A stretch of DNA of 64,000 nucleotides from JBGPEQ01 sp050180895 (GTDB lineage: Bacteria; Pseudomonadota; Alphaproteobacteria; Dongiales; Dongiaceae): NCBI GenBank assembly GCA_050180895.1, contig JBFXDS010000009.1, positions 1 to 64,000 on the forward strand, read 5' to 3'. The notes below the pieces were generated by a model. The model worked only from the letters and a program-made list of their open reading frames with translations. It did not search any database and was not told the origin of the DNA. The position numbers and the translations under genes are program-made. Below, one piece after another: positions 44,079-54,522 of this stretch; positions within the stretch are counted from its first letter, which is position 1; every line of letters begins with the position of its first letter.

Positions 44079-44588
44079 TTAGGGAGCCGGCGGATCGAGG
44101 AGGATCTCCCCGTCGCCATAGAGGACCTCGTCGAGATCGTCGCCGGGGCGGTTGCCGTCGACGACGAGGAAATCGGCCGACGGCCCCCAGGCGATTAGCG
44201 GGTGATGCCAGGTGCCGCGAGCATAGTTCACGCCCTGCCGGCCGTCGGTGACAAAGGCGTGCAAATCCGCGGCCGCGGGCCGCTCGCCCGGCCGCGCGAC
44301 CACGACCAGGAACGGGCGCCCGTCCAGGCAGACGAACATCTGGCTCGACAGCGGGTGGCGCTCCACCATGCGGATGGGCATCGGCAGCGTCCGCGGCACC
44401 GCGCGGTAGATGCTGACCTGCGCCTGCCGGCCGCCCGCATCGATTCCCGCGAGCTCGCCGATGCGCTCGGCATAGCCGTCGTTGATGGTGACGGCGGACC
44501 GCCCTTCGGCCTCGATCACATCGCCGAAGGGCGCAAACGACGCACGGGTGAGCCGTGCCGGCCGGAGACGCAGCGAGGTGGTCGTCAC
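44079..44588 (-). CDS. allA: Ureidoglycolate lyase
   Basis: 169 residues. It begins with GTG at 44588, overlapping the allantoicase stop (GTGA). Family features: RLTRASFAPFGDVIEAEGRS, VERHPLSSQMFVCLDGRPFL, NYARGTWHHPLIAWGPSADF and VDGNRPGDDLDEVLYGDG. It splits ureidoglycolate into glyoxylate and urea, the last ureide step. On the same strand downstream is malate synthase, which takes up the glyoxylate. Confidence 0.92.
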   Translation of the reverse strand: MTTTSLRLRPARLTRASFAPFGDVIEAEGRSAVTINDGYAERIGELAGIDAGGRQAQVSIYRAVPRTLPMPIRMVERHPLSSQMFVCLDGRPFLVVVARPGERPAAADLHAFVTDGRQGVNYARGTWHHPLIAWGPSADFLVVDGNRPGDDLDEVLYGDGEILLDPPAP

Positions 44589-45580
44589 GCCGGCAGTCCG
44601 AACAGATGCAGCCGCATCACCCCGCCGTCGGGAATGGCGTTCAGCCGTACATGCGTCACCGCGCCGAGGTCGGCCACCTCGCGCTCGAAGACGTGCAGAT
44701 GATCGGGCTGCAGCGTCTGCTCCGGCAGCAGCGTGCGCCAGAACATCGATTGCGTCACCGCGGACTCGTCGGTGCCGCCGGCCAGGTATCCGGCCTGGAT
44801 CGAGCAACGGTCGGGATAGTTGCCCTTGTACAGGTGGGTATCGACCTCGACGCGCGCGATGCGGCCGGGGTGGCCGAGCTGGAGAATGGCCCATTCGTTG
44901 CCGGGACGGCGCCGGCGCGCGGTCTCCCAACCGTCGCCCATGGTCTCGCCGCGGCCCGGCAGCAACAGCGCGAACGGCGTCCCGTAGTGCTGGTCGCTGC
45001 AGGCCACGGCCCGGCCGCCATTGAGCGCCGCCGCCAGATCGATCGGTTTGGTCTTGTCGACCTTGCTCCAGTCGCGATGCACCCGTCCGTAGACGCGCAG
45101 CCGCGCCACGCCGCCGTCGGGATAGATGTTGAGGCGCACATGGCTCCAGACGCCGCCGGCGGCGACCGCGAGCAGATGATGGGCATTCCCCCGGAGAGGG
45201 GTGGAGGGAAGGATCTCGGTCCAGGCGGTCTTGCCCGTCGGATCCCTCTGAGCGAGGCATGCATCGATCGAAGCCGCCGGCGGGTAGTTGCCGGTGAAGT
45301 GGCTGGTATCGATGTCGACGCCCGCGATCACGCCCGGCAGGGCGAGGCGGACGATGCAGTGATCGTGGCCTTCGACGCGCTTGCGGCGCGATTCCCAGCC
45401 GTCCATCCATTTGCCGTGATCGTCATACTTGCCCGGGATAAACTGTGCCGGCGCCGGATCGAGCAGCCGCTCCTTGGGCGCGAAGAACTCGTCGGTGGCG
45501 AAGATCGCGGCCGCGCCCAGGCGCGGGTCTGCGAGGTTGACGTGGCGGGCGGCGAAATCCTCGTCGGGCTCTTCGATCAT
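44585..45580 (-). CDS. alc: Allantoicase
   Basis: 331 residues made of two repeated jelly-roll domains, each with the pattern VEGHDHCIVRLALPG / ATARRRRPGNEWAILQLGHP and IDTSHFTGNYPPAASIDACL / VDTHLYKGNYPDRCSIQAGY. Each half ends with an HVRLN(I/A)xPDGGVxRL segment. It converts allantoate to ureidoglycolate and urea. The start 45580 (MIEEPDEDFA) has GAGG upstream; ATG 45598 is an alternative. It follows PuuE with 4 bases between stop and start. Confidence 0.92.
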   Translation of the reverse strand: MIEEPDEDFAARHVNLADPRLGAAAIFATDEFFAPKERLLDPAPAQFIPGKYDDHGKWMDGWESRRKRVEGHDHCIVRLALPGVIAGVDIDTSHFTGNYPPAASIDACLAQRDPTGKTAWTEILPSTPLRGNAHHLLAVAAGGVWSHVRLNIYPDGGVARLRVYGRVHRDWSKVDKTKPIDLAAALNGGRAVACSDQHYGTPFALLLPGRGETMGDGWETARRRRPGNEWAILQLGHPGRIARVEVDTHLYKGNYPDRCSIQAGYLAGGTDESAVTQSMFWRTLLPEQTLQPDHLHVFEREVADLGAVTHVRLNAIPDGGVMRLHLFGLPA

Positions 45581-45584
45581 TGCA

Positions 45585-46514
45585 TCATGCCTCGGCATGG
45601 GGGTGATGCGCGTGCCAGTGCCGCGCGATGTCCACGCGGCGGCAGATCCAGACGTCGCGGCGCGGCTTCACGTCGTCGAGGAAACGGGCGAGCGCGGCGG
45701 CGCGCCCGGGCCGGCCGACGAGGCGGCAATGCAGCCCGACCGACATCATCTTCGGCGCGGTCGCTCCTTCGGCATGCAGCACGTCGAACGAATCCCTCAG
45801 ATAGGCATAGAACTGATCGCCGGAATTGAAGCCCTGGCTCGTCGCAAAGCGCATGTCGTTGGCATCGAGCGTATAGGGAATGACGAGATGCGGCCGTCCA
45901 TGCTCCGTCACCCAATAGGGCAGGTCGTCGGCATAGCTGTCGGAGTCGTAGAGAAAGCCGCCCGCCTCCACCACCAGGCGCCGGGTGTTGAGGCTGCAGC
46001 GGCCGGTGTACCAGCCGAGCGGCCGGCTACCGGTGACTCGGGTGTGGATATCGATCGCCCGTTGCAGATGGTCGCGCTCCTCCGCCTCGGGCATGGCGCC
46101 ATAGTCGATCCAACGGTAGCCGTGGCTGGCGATCTCCCAGTCTGCGTCCAGCATGGCCCGCACGGCCGCGGAGTTGCGTTCCAGCGCCATGGCGACGCCA
46201 TAGACCGTCACCGGCAGGTTGCGCTCCGTGAACAGCCGGTGCAGGCGCCAGAAGCCGGCGCGGCTGCCATACTCGTAGATCGATTCCATGTTGGCGTGGC
46301 GCGCTCCCGGCCAAGTCTGCGCGCCGACGATCTCCGACAGGAACGCCTCGGAGGCCGGATCGCCGTGCAGGATATTATTCTCGCCGCCCTCCTCGTAGTT
46401 GATGACGAACTGCAACGCGAGTCGGGCGCCGCCCGGCCAGCGCGGGTGCGGCGGCCGGGCGCCGTAGCCGACCATGTCGCGGGGATAGGCGGTGCCCTGC
46501 ATCCCGCGATTCAT
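45585..46514 (-). CDS. puuE: Allantoinase PuuE (polysaccharide deacetylase fold)
   Basis: 309 residues. PuuE is recognisable from YPRDMVGYGARPPHPRWPGG, ALQFVINYEEGGENNILHGD and ASHGYRWIDYGAMPEAEERD, with the later DSDSYADDLPYW. This is the metal-independent allantoinase of the NodB/polysaccharide-deacetylase fold, unrelated to the amidohydrolase-type AllB. It opens allantoin to allantoate. The start at 46514 is in the short gap after uraD; ATG 46502 is also possible. Confidence 0.92.
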   Translation of the reverse strand: MNRGMQGTAYPRDMVGYGARPPHPRWPGGARLALQFVINYEEGGENNILHGDPASEAFLSEIVGAQTWPGARHANMESIYEYGSRAGFWRLHRLFTERNLPVTVYGVAMALERNSAAVRAMLDADWEIASHGYRWIDYGAMPEAEERDHLQRAIDIHTRVTGSRPLGWYTGRCSLNTRRLVVEAGGFLYDSDSYADDLPYWVTEHGRPHLVIPYTLDANDMRFATSQGFNSGDQFYAYLRDSFDVLHAEGATAPKMMSVGLHCRLVGRPGRAAALARFLDDVKPRRDVWICRRVDIARHWHAHHPHAEA

Positions 46515-46533
46515 AGCGAACACGGCGCCGAAC

Positions 46534-47052
46534 TCAAAGCTCTCCCAGACGCAGGAGGGCGATCTTGTGCACCTCGTCGAGCGCCGTGCGGAACTCCGCC
46601 TCCGGCGCGTCGGGGAGGCGACGCTCGAAGGCAGCCAGGATCTCGGCCCGAGTCCGCCCCCGCACGGCCATGATGAAAGGGAAGCCGAACCTGGCGCGGT
46701 AGGCGGCATTCAGCTCCTGGAAGCGGGCGAACTCCTGGGGCGTGCAGGCGTCCAGCCCGGCGCTCGCCTGCTCCGCCGTGGAGGCGGCCGTGAGTCCACC
46801 CTGCACGGCCAGCCGACCGGCCAGATCGGGATGGGCGCGCAGCAGCTCCAGCCGGCGCTCACGGGGCGCCGTCTCCACCGCTTCGATCATGGCGGCATGG
46901 AGGGCCTTGACGCCGTCATGGGCCGGCCGCAGCCGGGCGTCGTAGACCGTCTCGGCGACCCAGGGCGAATGTTCGTAGACGCCGCCGAAGCGGGCGACGA
47001 ACTCCGGGCGCGTCATCGCCGTCGGGCGCTTGCGGAAGAACTGCGAAGCCAT
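46534..47052 (-). CDS. uraD: 2-oxo-4-hydroxy-4-carboxy-5-ureidoimidazoline (OHCU) decarboxylase
   Basis: 172 residues. Core segments: ARFGGVYEHSPWVAETVYDA, LLRAHPDLAGRLAVQGGLTA (with the catalytic His in HPDLAG) and NAAYRARFGFPFIMAVRGRT. It turns OHCU, the product of HIU hydrolase, into S-allantoin. It heads the minus-strand ureide operon uraD-puuE-alc-allA-aceB and is divergent from uraH, with a 110-bp shared regulatory region that contains AT-rich hexamers but no certain promoter. Confidence 0.92.
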   Translation of the reverse strand: MASQFFRKRPTAMTRPEFVARFGGVYEHSPWVAETVYDARLRPAHDGVKALHAAMIEAVETAPRERRLELLRAHPDLAGRLAVQGGLTAASTAEQASAGLDACTPQEFARFQELNAAYRARFGFPFIMAVRGRTRAEILAAFERRLPDAPEAEFRTALDEVHKIALLRLGEL

Positions 47053-47162
47053 GAGCGGTCCGGACCTCCCCGGCCGGTGGCGGCAACAATAGCTTGATAT
47101 GGCCGGAAAATCGCCGACAATGCGGCCATGGACCTGCTTTCGACAGGCGAAGACCCGGCATC

Positions 47163-47513
47163 ATGGGGCGCCTGACCACCCATGTGCTCGATACCGCCCA
47201 CGGACGGCCCGGCGACGGCATCGCCGTCGATCTCTACCGCATCGGCGCGACGCGAGAGCGGCTGACGGGCGCGGTCACCAACAAGGACGGCCGCTGCGAC
47301 AAGCCGCTCCTTGAAGGCGACAGCTTCCTCGTCGGCAGCTACGAGCTGGTCTTCCACGTCGGCGATTACTTCGCCGGCCTGAGCATCGCGCTGCCCCATC
47401 CGCGGTTCCTCGACGAGGTCGTGATCCGCTTCGGGGTCGCCGCCGCGGACGAGCACTACCATGTGCCGCTGCTGATCTCGCCTTACGGCTACAGCACCTA
47501 CCGGGGAAGCTGA
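47163..47513 (+). CDS. uraH: 5-hydroxyisourate hydrolase (transthyretin-like)
   Basis: 116 residues. Diagnostic ends are both present: THVLDTAHGRPGDGIAVDLY near the start and the C-terminal YRGS. Also seen is HVPLLISPYGYSTYRGS, characteristic of HIU hydrolases. It hydrolyses 5-hydroxyisourate made from urate by PuuD. It is the first gene of the plus-strand purine operon and lies 12 bases before xdhA. Confidence 0.93.
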   Translation: MGRLTTHVLDTAHGRPGDGIAVDLYRIGATRERLTGAVTNKDGRCDKPLLEGDSFLVGSYELVFHVGDYFAGLSIALPHPRFLDEVVIRFGVAAADEHYHVPLLISPYGYSTYRGS

Positions 47514-47525
47514 GCCGCCCGCGCC

Positions 47526-48989
47526 ATGGCCGAACCGCTCGCATTCCTGCGCGGCACGAAACCGGTCGCCATCGGGAATATCGACCCGAACACGACCGTG
47601 CTCGACTATCTGCGCAGGCATGAAGGCCGCCGCGGCACCAAGGAAGGCTGCGCGGAAGGCGACTGCGGCGCCTGCACCGTGGTGTTGGGAGAACTGCACG
47701 GCGACAGCCTGCGCTACCGCGCGGTCAACTCCTGCATCCAGCTGCTGCCGACGCTGAACGGGAAGCAGTTGATCACGGTCGAGGACCTGAAGGACGCGGC
47801 CGGCCGGCTGCATCCGGTACAGCAGGCGATGATCGAGACGCATGGCTCGCAATGCGGCTTCTGCACGCCGGGCTTCGTCATGTCGCTCTTCGCCCTGTTC
47901 CATTCCGGCGGTCCCCTCGACCACGGAGGCATCGATGACGCGCTGGCCGGCAATCTATGCCGCTGCACCGGCTACGGTCCGATCATCGCCGCCGCGCGGC
48001 GGATGCGGGAATTGGCAACGACCGACCCGTTCGATGCGCGCGAGGCGGCAACGGTGGCCGCGCTCCGCATGCTTCAGCGCGACAGGAAAGCGGATTGCGA
48101 CGGCGACGGACGGCGTTGCTTCATGCCGAGGCGACTCGATGAGCTCATCCGGATCCTGGCGGAGCATCCCGATGGCTGCATCCTGGCAGGCGGCACGGAT
48201 GTCGGGCTGTGGGTGACGAAGCAGCATCGGCGGCTCGACCCGATCGTCTATATCGGCGACGTGGCGGAGCTGCGGCGGCTCGCGGTGACGGCGACGCATG
48301 TCGAGATCGGCGCGGCGGTCGCCTATAGCGAGCTGCACGCGGCGGTCGCCGCGCGTTATCCCGACTTCGGCGAGGTGATCCGCCGCCTCGGCTCGACCCA
48401 GATCCGCAACGTCGGCACGATGGGCGGCAACATCGCCAACGGCTCGCCCATCGGCGACAGCCCGCCGCCGCTGATCGCGCTGGGCGCCACGCTCGTGCTG
48501 CGATCCAAGGCCGGCCGGCGCGAGATGCCGCTGGAGGACTATTTCATCGCCTACGGCAAGCAGGACCGGCGGCCCGGCGAGTGCGTCGAGCTCATACGCC
48601 TGCCGCTGCCGCAACCGGGATGGGAGTTCCTCTGCTACAAGATCTCGAAGCGCTTCGACCAGGACATCACGGCCGTGCTGGGCGCCTTCAATCTCAAACG
48701 TCGGGAGGGCGTGGTCGAGGACATCCGCATCGCCTTCGGCGGCATGGCGGCGACCCCGAAGCGGGCGCTCGCCTGCGAGGCGGCGCTGAAGGGCCGCCTC
48801 TGGGTGCAGGCGACCATCGACGCCGCGCGCCCCGCCCTGCGCCAGGATTTCGCGCCGATCACGGACATGCGGGCGGGCAAGATCTATCGCGGGCTGGTGG
48901 CGGAGAATCTGCTGTCGAAATTCTTCATCGAGACGACCGATGGGGACGCCGAGACGCGCGTGATCGGCCGGAGACGGGCGCATGGATGA
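47526..48989 (+). CDS. xdhA: Xanthine dehydrogenase small subunit (2Fe-2S and FAD)
   Basis: 487 residues. Two [2Fe-2S] motifs at the N-terminus (GCAEGDCGACTVVLG; CGFCTPGFVMSL with LCRCTGYGPI), then the FAD domain with ILAGGTDVGLWVTKQ and TQIRNVGTMGGNIANGSPIG. With the Mo subunit downstream (8-bp overlap, 48982-48989) it forms the bacterial XdhAB type. It takes electrons from the Mo site to NAD. Named here in the alphaproteobacterial sense, with xdhA as the Fe-S/FAD subunit. Confidence 0.93.
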   Translation: MAEPLAFLRGTKPVAIGNIDPNTTVLDYLRRHEGRRGTKEGCAEGDCGACTVVLGELHGDSLRYRAVNSCIQLLPTLNGKQLITVEDLKDAAGRLHPVQQAMIETHGSQCGFCTPGFVMSLFALFHSGGPLDHGGIDDALAGNLCRCTGYGPIIAAARRMRELATTDPFDAREAATVAALRMLQRDRKADCDGDGRRCFMPRRLDELIRILAEHPDGCILAGGTDVGLWVTKQHRRLDPIVYIGDVAELRRLAVTATHVEIGAAVAYSELHAAVAARYPDFGEVIRRLGSTQIRNVGTMGGNIANGSPIGDSPPPLIALGATLVLRSKAGRREMPLEDYFIAYGKQDRRPGECVELIRLPLPQPGWEFLCYKISKRFDQDITAVLGAFNLKRREGVVEDIRIAFGGMAATPKRALACEAALKGRLWVQATIDAARPALRQDFAPITDMRAGKIYRGLVAENLLSKFFIETTDGDAETRVIGRRRAHG

Positions 48990-51345
48990 CCGGCCGCCGC
49001 TGCGGAGCGTCGACGCTTCCGTCCGGGGCGGCGTGCGGCATCCCGTCGCCCATGACAGCGCCTGCAAGCATGTCAGCGGCGAAGCGGTCTATGTCGACGA
49101 CATCCCGGAACCGCCGGGAACGCTGCAGCTCTTCGCCGCGCAATCGGAACGGGCCCATGCGCGGATAGCCCGGCTCGATGTGTCGCGGGTGCGCACGGCC
49201 CCCGGCGTGGCCTGTGTCCTGACGGCGGACGACGTGCCCGGCACCAACGATGTCAGCCCGGTCGGCAAGCATGACGACCCGATCTTCGCACGCGACGAGG
49301 TCGAGTTCACCGGCCAAGTTCTGTTCGCCGTCGCTGCGGAGACGATCGAGCAGGCGCGCGCGGCCGCGAAACTCGCGGTCGTCGAATATGCCGACCTGGA
49401 CCCGGTCCTGAGCATCGACGAGGCCCGCCGCCGGAGATCCTACGTCCTCGATCCCTACGCCATGCGCCGCGGGGACGCGGCCGCGGCGATCGAGGCGTCG
49501 CCGCACCGGATTCGGCGGGGGCTCGCCATCGGCGGCCAGGACCATTTCTATCTGGAAGGACAGGTGTCGCTGGCGATCCCGATGGAAGACGGCGACGTCC
49601 TCGTCCATTGCTCGACCCAGCATCCGAGCGAGGTGCAGCAGCTGATCGCTCATGCCCTCGCCAGGCCCAGCAATGCCGTGACGGTCGAGGTGCGGCGCAT
49701 GGGCGGCGCCTTCGGCGGCAAGGAGACGCAGGCCGCGCAATGGGCCGTCATCGCGGCGCTCGCCGCGGTCAAGACAGGCCGTCCCGCCAAGGTCCGGCTC
49801 GACCGCGACGACGACATGGTCATGACCGGCAAGCGGCATCCGTTCCGCATCGACTACGATGTCGGGTTCGACGTGAGCGGCCGCATCCGCGGCATCGCCG
49901 TCACGCAGGCCGCCGACTGCGGCTTCTCGGCCGATCTCTCCGGCGCCATCGCCGACCGGGCGATGTTCCACGCCGACAACGGCTACTATCTCGAGAACGT
50001 CGAGATCGAGTCCTACCGCTGCAAGACCAACAGGGTCTCCAACACCGCCTTCCGCGGCTTCGGCGGGCCCCAGGGCATGATGGGAATCGAGGACTGCCTC
50101 GACGCCGTCGCCCGGCATCTCGGCAAGGATCCCCTGGATATCCGCAAGGCCAACCTCTACGGCGCCGCGCCGCGCGACGTGACGCCCTACCACATGACGG
50201 TCGAGGACAACATCCTGCCGGAGCTGATCGACGAGCTGGAACGCTTCTCGGACTACCGGGCACGCCGCGCGGAGATCGCGGCCTTCAACCGACGCAGCCC
50301 TCATCTCAGGAAGGGGCTGGCGCTGACGCCGGTGAAGTTCGGCATCTCCTTCACGACGGCGCATCTCAACCAGGCCGGCGCCCTGCTCCACGTCTATACC
50401 GACGGCAGCGTGCATCTGAACCACGGCGGCACGGAGATGGGCCAGGGCCTGTTCGTCAAGGTGGCGCAGGTCGTGGCCGAGGAGCTGCAGATCGATCTCG
50501 ACCGCATCAAGATCACCGCCACGAGCACCGGCAAGGTGCCGAACACCTCGGCCACCGCCGCCTCCTCCGGCTCCGACCTGAACGGGATGGCGGCGCAGGC
50601 GGCGGCGCGCGCCATCAAGGATCGGCTGATTGCCTTCGCCGCCGAGGCCTACGGCGTGGCGCGCGGCGACATCGAATTTCGGCCCAACCGCGTCCGCATC
50701 GGCAGCGAGGAGGTGCCGTTCGCCGACCTGGCCAGGCAGGCCTGGCTCGGCCGCGTCTCGCTGTCGGCCACCGGTTACTATGCGACGCCGAAGATCCGCT
50801 ACGACCGCGCCAAGGCGGCGGGGCGCCCCTTCTACTACTTCGCCTATGGCGCCGCCGCGAGCGAGGTGATCGTCGACACGCTGACCGGCGAATACAAGGT
50901 GACGCGCGTCGATATCCTGCACGACGTCGGATCGTCGCTGAACCCGGCGGTCGACCTCGGCCAGATCGAAGGCGGTTTCATCCAGGGCATGGGCTGGCTG
51001 ACCTCGGAGGAGCTGTGGTGGGACGACGCTGGGCGCCTGCGCACCCACGCGCCCAGCACCTACAAGATCCCCGCCTGCAGCGACCGTCCGGCCGATTTCC
51101 GCATCAGGCTGGTGGAAGGACGGCCGAACCGGGAAGAGACGATCTATCGCTCCAAGGCCGTCGGCGAGCCGCCGCTGATGCTGGCGATCTCCGTCTTCCG
51201 CGCGCTGTCCGACGCGATCGCCAGCCTCGCCGACGATCGCGTCCTGCCGGCGCTCGACGCGCCGGCCACGCCGGAGCGCGTGCTGATGGCGATCGAGGAG
51301 CTTCGCCGGCGCGTCGGCGCTCCGGCCGAGGCCGCGGCGTCGTGA
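48982..51345 (+). CDS. xdhB: Xanthine dehydrogenase molybdopterin subunit
   Basis: 787 residues. Mo-cofactor motifs: RRMGGAFGGKETQ, NTAFRGFGGPQGM, GGTEMGQGLFVKV and the base-catalyst Glu in SKAVGEPPLML. These are the classic xanthine dehydrogenase forms, unlike the shorter CoxL-like protein at 16963-19794. It oxidises hypoxanthine and xanthine to urate. It sits between xdhA and the maturation gene xdhC with overlaps on both sides. Confidence 0.94.
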   Translation: MDDRPPLRSVDASVRGGVRHPVAHDSACKHVSGEAVYVDDIPEPPGTLQLFAAQSERAHARIARLDVSRVRTAPGVACVLTADDVPGTNDVSPVGKHDDPIFARDEVEFTGQVLFAVAAETIEQARAAAKLAVVEYADLDPVLSIDEARRRRSYVLDPYAMRRGDAAAAIEASPHRIRRGLAIGGQDHFYLEGQVSLAIPMEDGDVLVHCSTQHPSEVQQLIAHALARPSNAVTVEVRRMGGAFGGKETQAAQWAVIAALAAVKTGRPAKVRLDRDDDMVMTGKRHPFRIDYDVGFDVSGRIRGIAVTQAADCGFSADLSGAIADRAMFHADNGYYLENVEIESYRCKTNRVSNTAFRGFGGPQGMMGIEDCLDAVARHLGKDPLDIRKANLYGAAPRDVTPYHMTVEDNILPELIDELERFSDYRARRAEIAAFNRRSPHLRKGLALTPVKFGISFTTAHLNQAGALLHVYTDGSVHLNHGGTEMGQGLFVKVAQVVAEELQIDLDRIKITATSTGKVPNTSATAASSGSDLNGMAAQAAARAIKDRLIAFAAEAYGVARGDIEFRPNRVRIGSEEVPFADLARQAWLGRVSLSATGYYATPKIRYDRAKAAGRPFYYFAYGAAASEVIVDTLTGEYKVTRVDILHDVGSSLNPAVDLGQIEGGFIQGMGWLTSEELWWDDAGRLRTHAPSTYKIPACSDRPADFRIRLVEGRPNREETIYRSKAVGEPPLMLAISVFRALSDAIASLADDRVLPALDAPATPERVLMAIEELRRRVGAPAEAAAS

Positions 51346-52406
51346 CATATGCCGCCGACATGGATTGGCTCCGGGCCGCGATCGAGACCGTCGGCCGCGG
51401 CGAAACTTGCGTCCTGGTGACCGTGGCCCGCACCCGCGGCTCGGCGCCGCGCGAGGCGGGCGCCAAGATGCTGGTCTGGAGCGACGGCACGGCCGGCACG
51501 ATCGGCGGCGGACATCTCGAACTGAGGGCGACGGCGGATGCGCTGGCGATGCGGCGTGACGGAGCTCCAATCGTCCGCGTCGCGGAGTTCAGCCTCGGGC
51601 CGCAGCTCGCGCAATGCTGCGGCGGCAGCGCCACGCTGCTGTTCGAGCGCCTGTCGGCCGAAGCCGCCGCCTGGCTCCAGACCTGGGCGGAGATGATAAG
51701 CACCGGCATCGATGGCGCCGTCGTCACCGACCTCTGCGGCGGCGCCAAGACCTTTGTTGGCGCGCAGAGCTCGCCGCGCGCCACCCTGCCCGCTGCCGTC
51801 GCCGAGCACCTCCCGGTGCTGGACCGAACCCGCTGCCTGCTGCTCGTGTCGCCCGGCACGACGCAGCGTTACTTGATGGAAGCGATCCGCCCCGCGATGG
51901 ATCATCTCTATCTCTTCGGTGCCGGCCATGTCGGTCGGGCGGTGGCGCGCGCCATCGCTCCCCTCGGATTCCGAGTCACCTGGATCGACAGCCGCGACGA
52001 CGCCCTGCCGGCCGACCTGCCGCCGGGCGTCGTCGCCCGCCGCTCCGATACGCCGCCGCGCGACGTCGACCAAGCGCCGCGGGGCACGTATTTCCTCGTC
52101 ATGACCCATAGCCATCCGCTCGACCTGGAAATCTGCGCCCGCGTGCTGCGGCGCGACGATTTCGCCTATCTCGGCCTGATCGGCAGCGAGACGAAGCGCG
52201 CCCGCTTCGCCAGCCGCCTGCGCGCCATCGGCGTTCCGCCGGCCGCCCTGACCCGACTCACTTGCCCGATCGGCATACCGGGAATTGCCAGCAAGGAGCC
52301 GGCGGCGATCGCCGCGTCGGTGGCGGCGCAGCTGCTGATCGTTGCCGAACGCAGGCGCTACGCAGGGCGCCGCCCCTTGGTCGTAGCGGCGGGCAGCGGG
52401 GGCTGA
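51342..52406 (+). CDS. xdhC: Xanthine dehydrogenase accessory protein XdhC
   Basis: 354 residues from GTG 51342, which overlaps the xdhB stop (GTGA); ATG 51360 (MDWLRAAIE) is the alternative and gives the more usual N-terminus. Landmarks: RGSAPREAGAKMLVW, GTIGGGHLEL, CCGGSATLLFERL (the conserved CCGG) and a Rossmann-like LYLFGAGHVGRAVARA. XdhC binds and delivers sulfurated molybdenum cofactor to XdhB. Confidence 0.92.
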   Translation: MTYAADMDWLRAAIETVGRGETCVLVTVARTRGSAPREAGAKMLVWSDGTAGTIGGGHLELRATADALAMRRDGAPIVRVAEFSLGPQLAQCCGGSATLLFERLSAEAAAWLQTWAEMISTGIDGAVVTDLCGGAKTFVGAQSSPRATLPAAVAEHLPVLDRTRCLLLVSPGTTQRYLMEAIRPAMDHLYLFGAGHVGRAVARAIAPLGFRVTWIDSRDDALPADLPPGVVARRSDTPPRDVDQAPRGTYFLVMTHSHPLDLEICARVLRRDDFAYLGLIGSETKRARFASRLRAIGVPPAALTRLTCPIGIPGIASKEPAAIAASVAAQLLIVAERRRYAGRRPLVVAAGSGG

Positions 52407-52409
52407 CAT

Positions 52410-52883
52410 ATGCGGACGCCTGAAGACCTGATGCGCCGCGCCGTCGCGCTCTCCGCCGAGAAGATGCGGGCCGGCTTCGGCGGCCCATTCGGCGCAGTCG
52501 TCGCGCGCCACGGCGCGGTCATCGCCGAAGGCTTCAACCAGGTGCTTTCCGACAGTGACCCGACCGCCCATGCCGAGGTGGTCGCCATCCGCGAGGCTTG
52601 CCGCCAGCTCGGCTCCTTCAGCCTGCAGGGCTGCGAGATGTACACGAGCTGCGAGCCCTGCCCGATGTGCCTGGGCGCCATCTATTGGGCTCGGCTGGAC
52701 CGCGTCTACTACGCCAACACGCGGACGGACGCAGCGGCCATCGGCTTCGACGACGATCACATCTATCGCGAGCTGGACCGGCCGATCGAGGGCCGGACCG
52801 TACCCTTCATCCGGCTGGAATCGGAAGAGGCGCGCCGGATCTTTCAGGAATGGTTGGAAAAGCCCGACAAGATTCCGTACTAA
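52410..52883 (+). CDS. guaD: Guanine deaminase (cytidine-deaminase fold)
   Basis: 157 residues. Zinc site: PTAHAEVVAI (His, catalytic Glu) and SCEPCPMCLGAIYWARL (two Cys). The C-terminal DAAAIGFDDDHIYRELDRPI matches Bacillus-type GuaD and separates it from tRNA-adenosine deaminase TadA. It deaminates guanine to xanthine for XdhAB. It follows xdhC after 3 bases, so it is in the same operon. Confidence 0.88.
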   Translation: MRTPEDLMRRAVALSAEKMRAGFGGPFGAVVARHGAVIAEGFNQVLSDSDPTAHAEVVAIREACRQLGSFSLQGCEMYTSCEPCPMCLGAIYWARLDRVYYANTRTDAAAIGFDDDHIYRELDRPIEGRTVPFIRLESEEARRIFQEWLEKPDKIPY

Positions 52884-52921
52884 AACGACAATACCGATAA
52901 CGACGAAAGCCTGGGGAGGCC

Positions 52922-52968
52922 ATGCAGGGGACGGTTCGCAGGGGCAACGCCGAATCGCGGCGGCTGCG

Positions 52969-52972
<4 letters not shown>
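52922..52972 (+). CDS. Possible 16-codon leader ORF coupled to the ABC ATPase
   Basis: ATG 52922 has a strong ribosome-binding site (GGGGAGG) and reads MQGTVRRGNAESRRLR before TGA at 52970-52972, which overlaps the GTG start of the ATPase (52969). The large gene itself has no good ribosome-binding site, so translation of the leader could deliver ribosomes to it. Whether the peptide has any function is unknown; it could instead be a sign of a misplaced start. Confidence 0.4.

Positions 52973-54505
<1,533 letters not shown>

Positions 54506-54522
<17 letters not shown>

Noticed and set aside
47094..47121. Possible promoter TTGATA-16-GACAAT upstream of uraH
   Set aside because: Hexamers and spacing are both poor matches to consensus; not enough to list as a feature.
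48925..51570. An 881-codon open frame on the minus strand
   Set aside because: Antisense shadow of xdhB and xdhC; no recognisable motif, composition typical of reverse-strand GC-rich frames.
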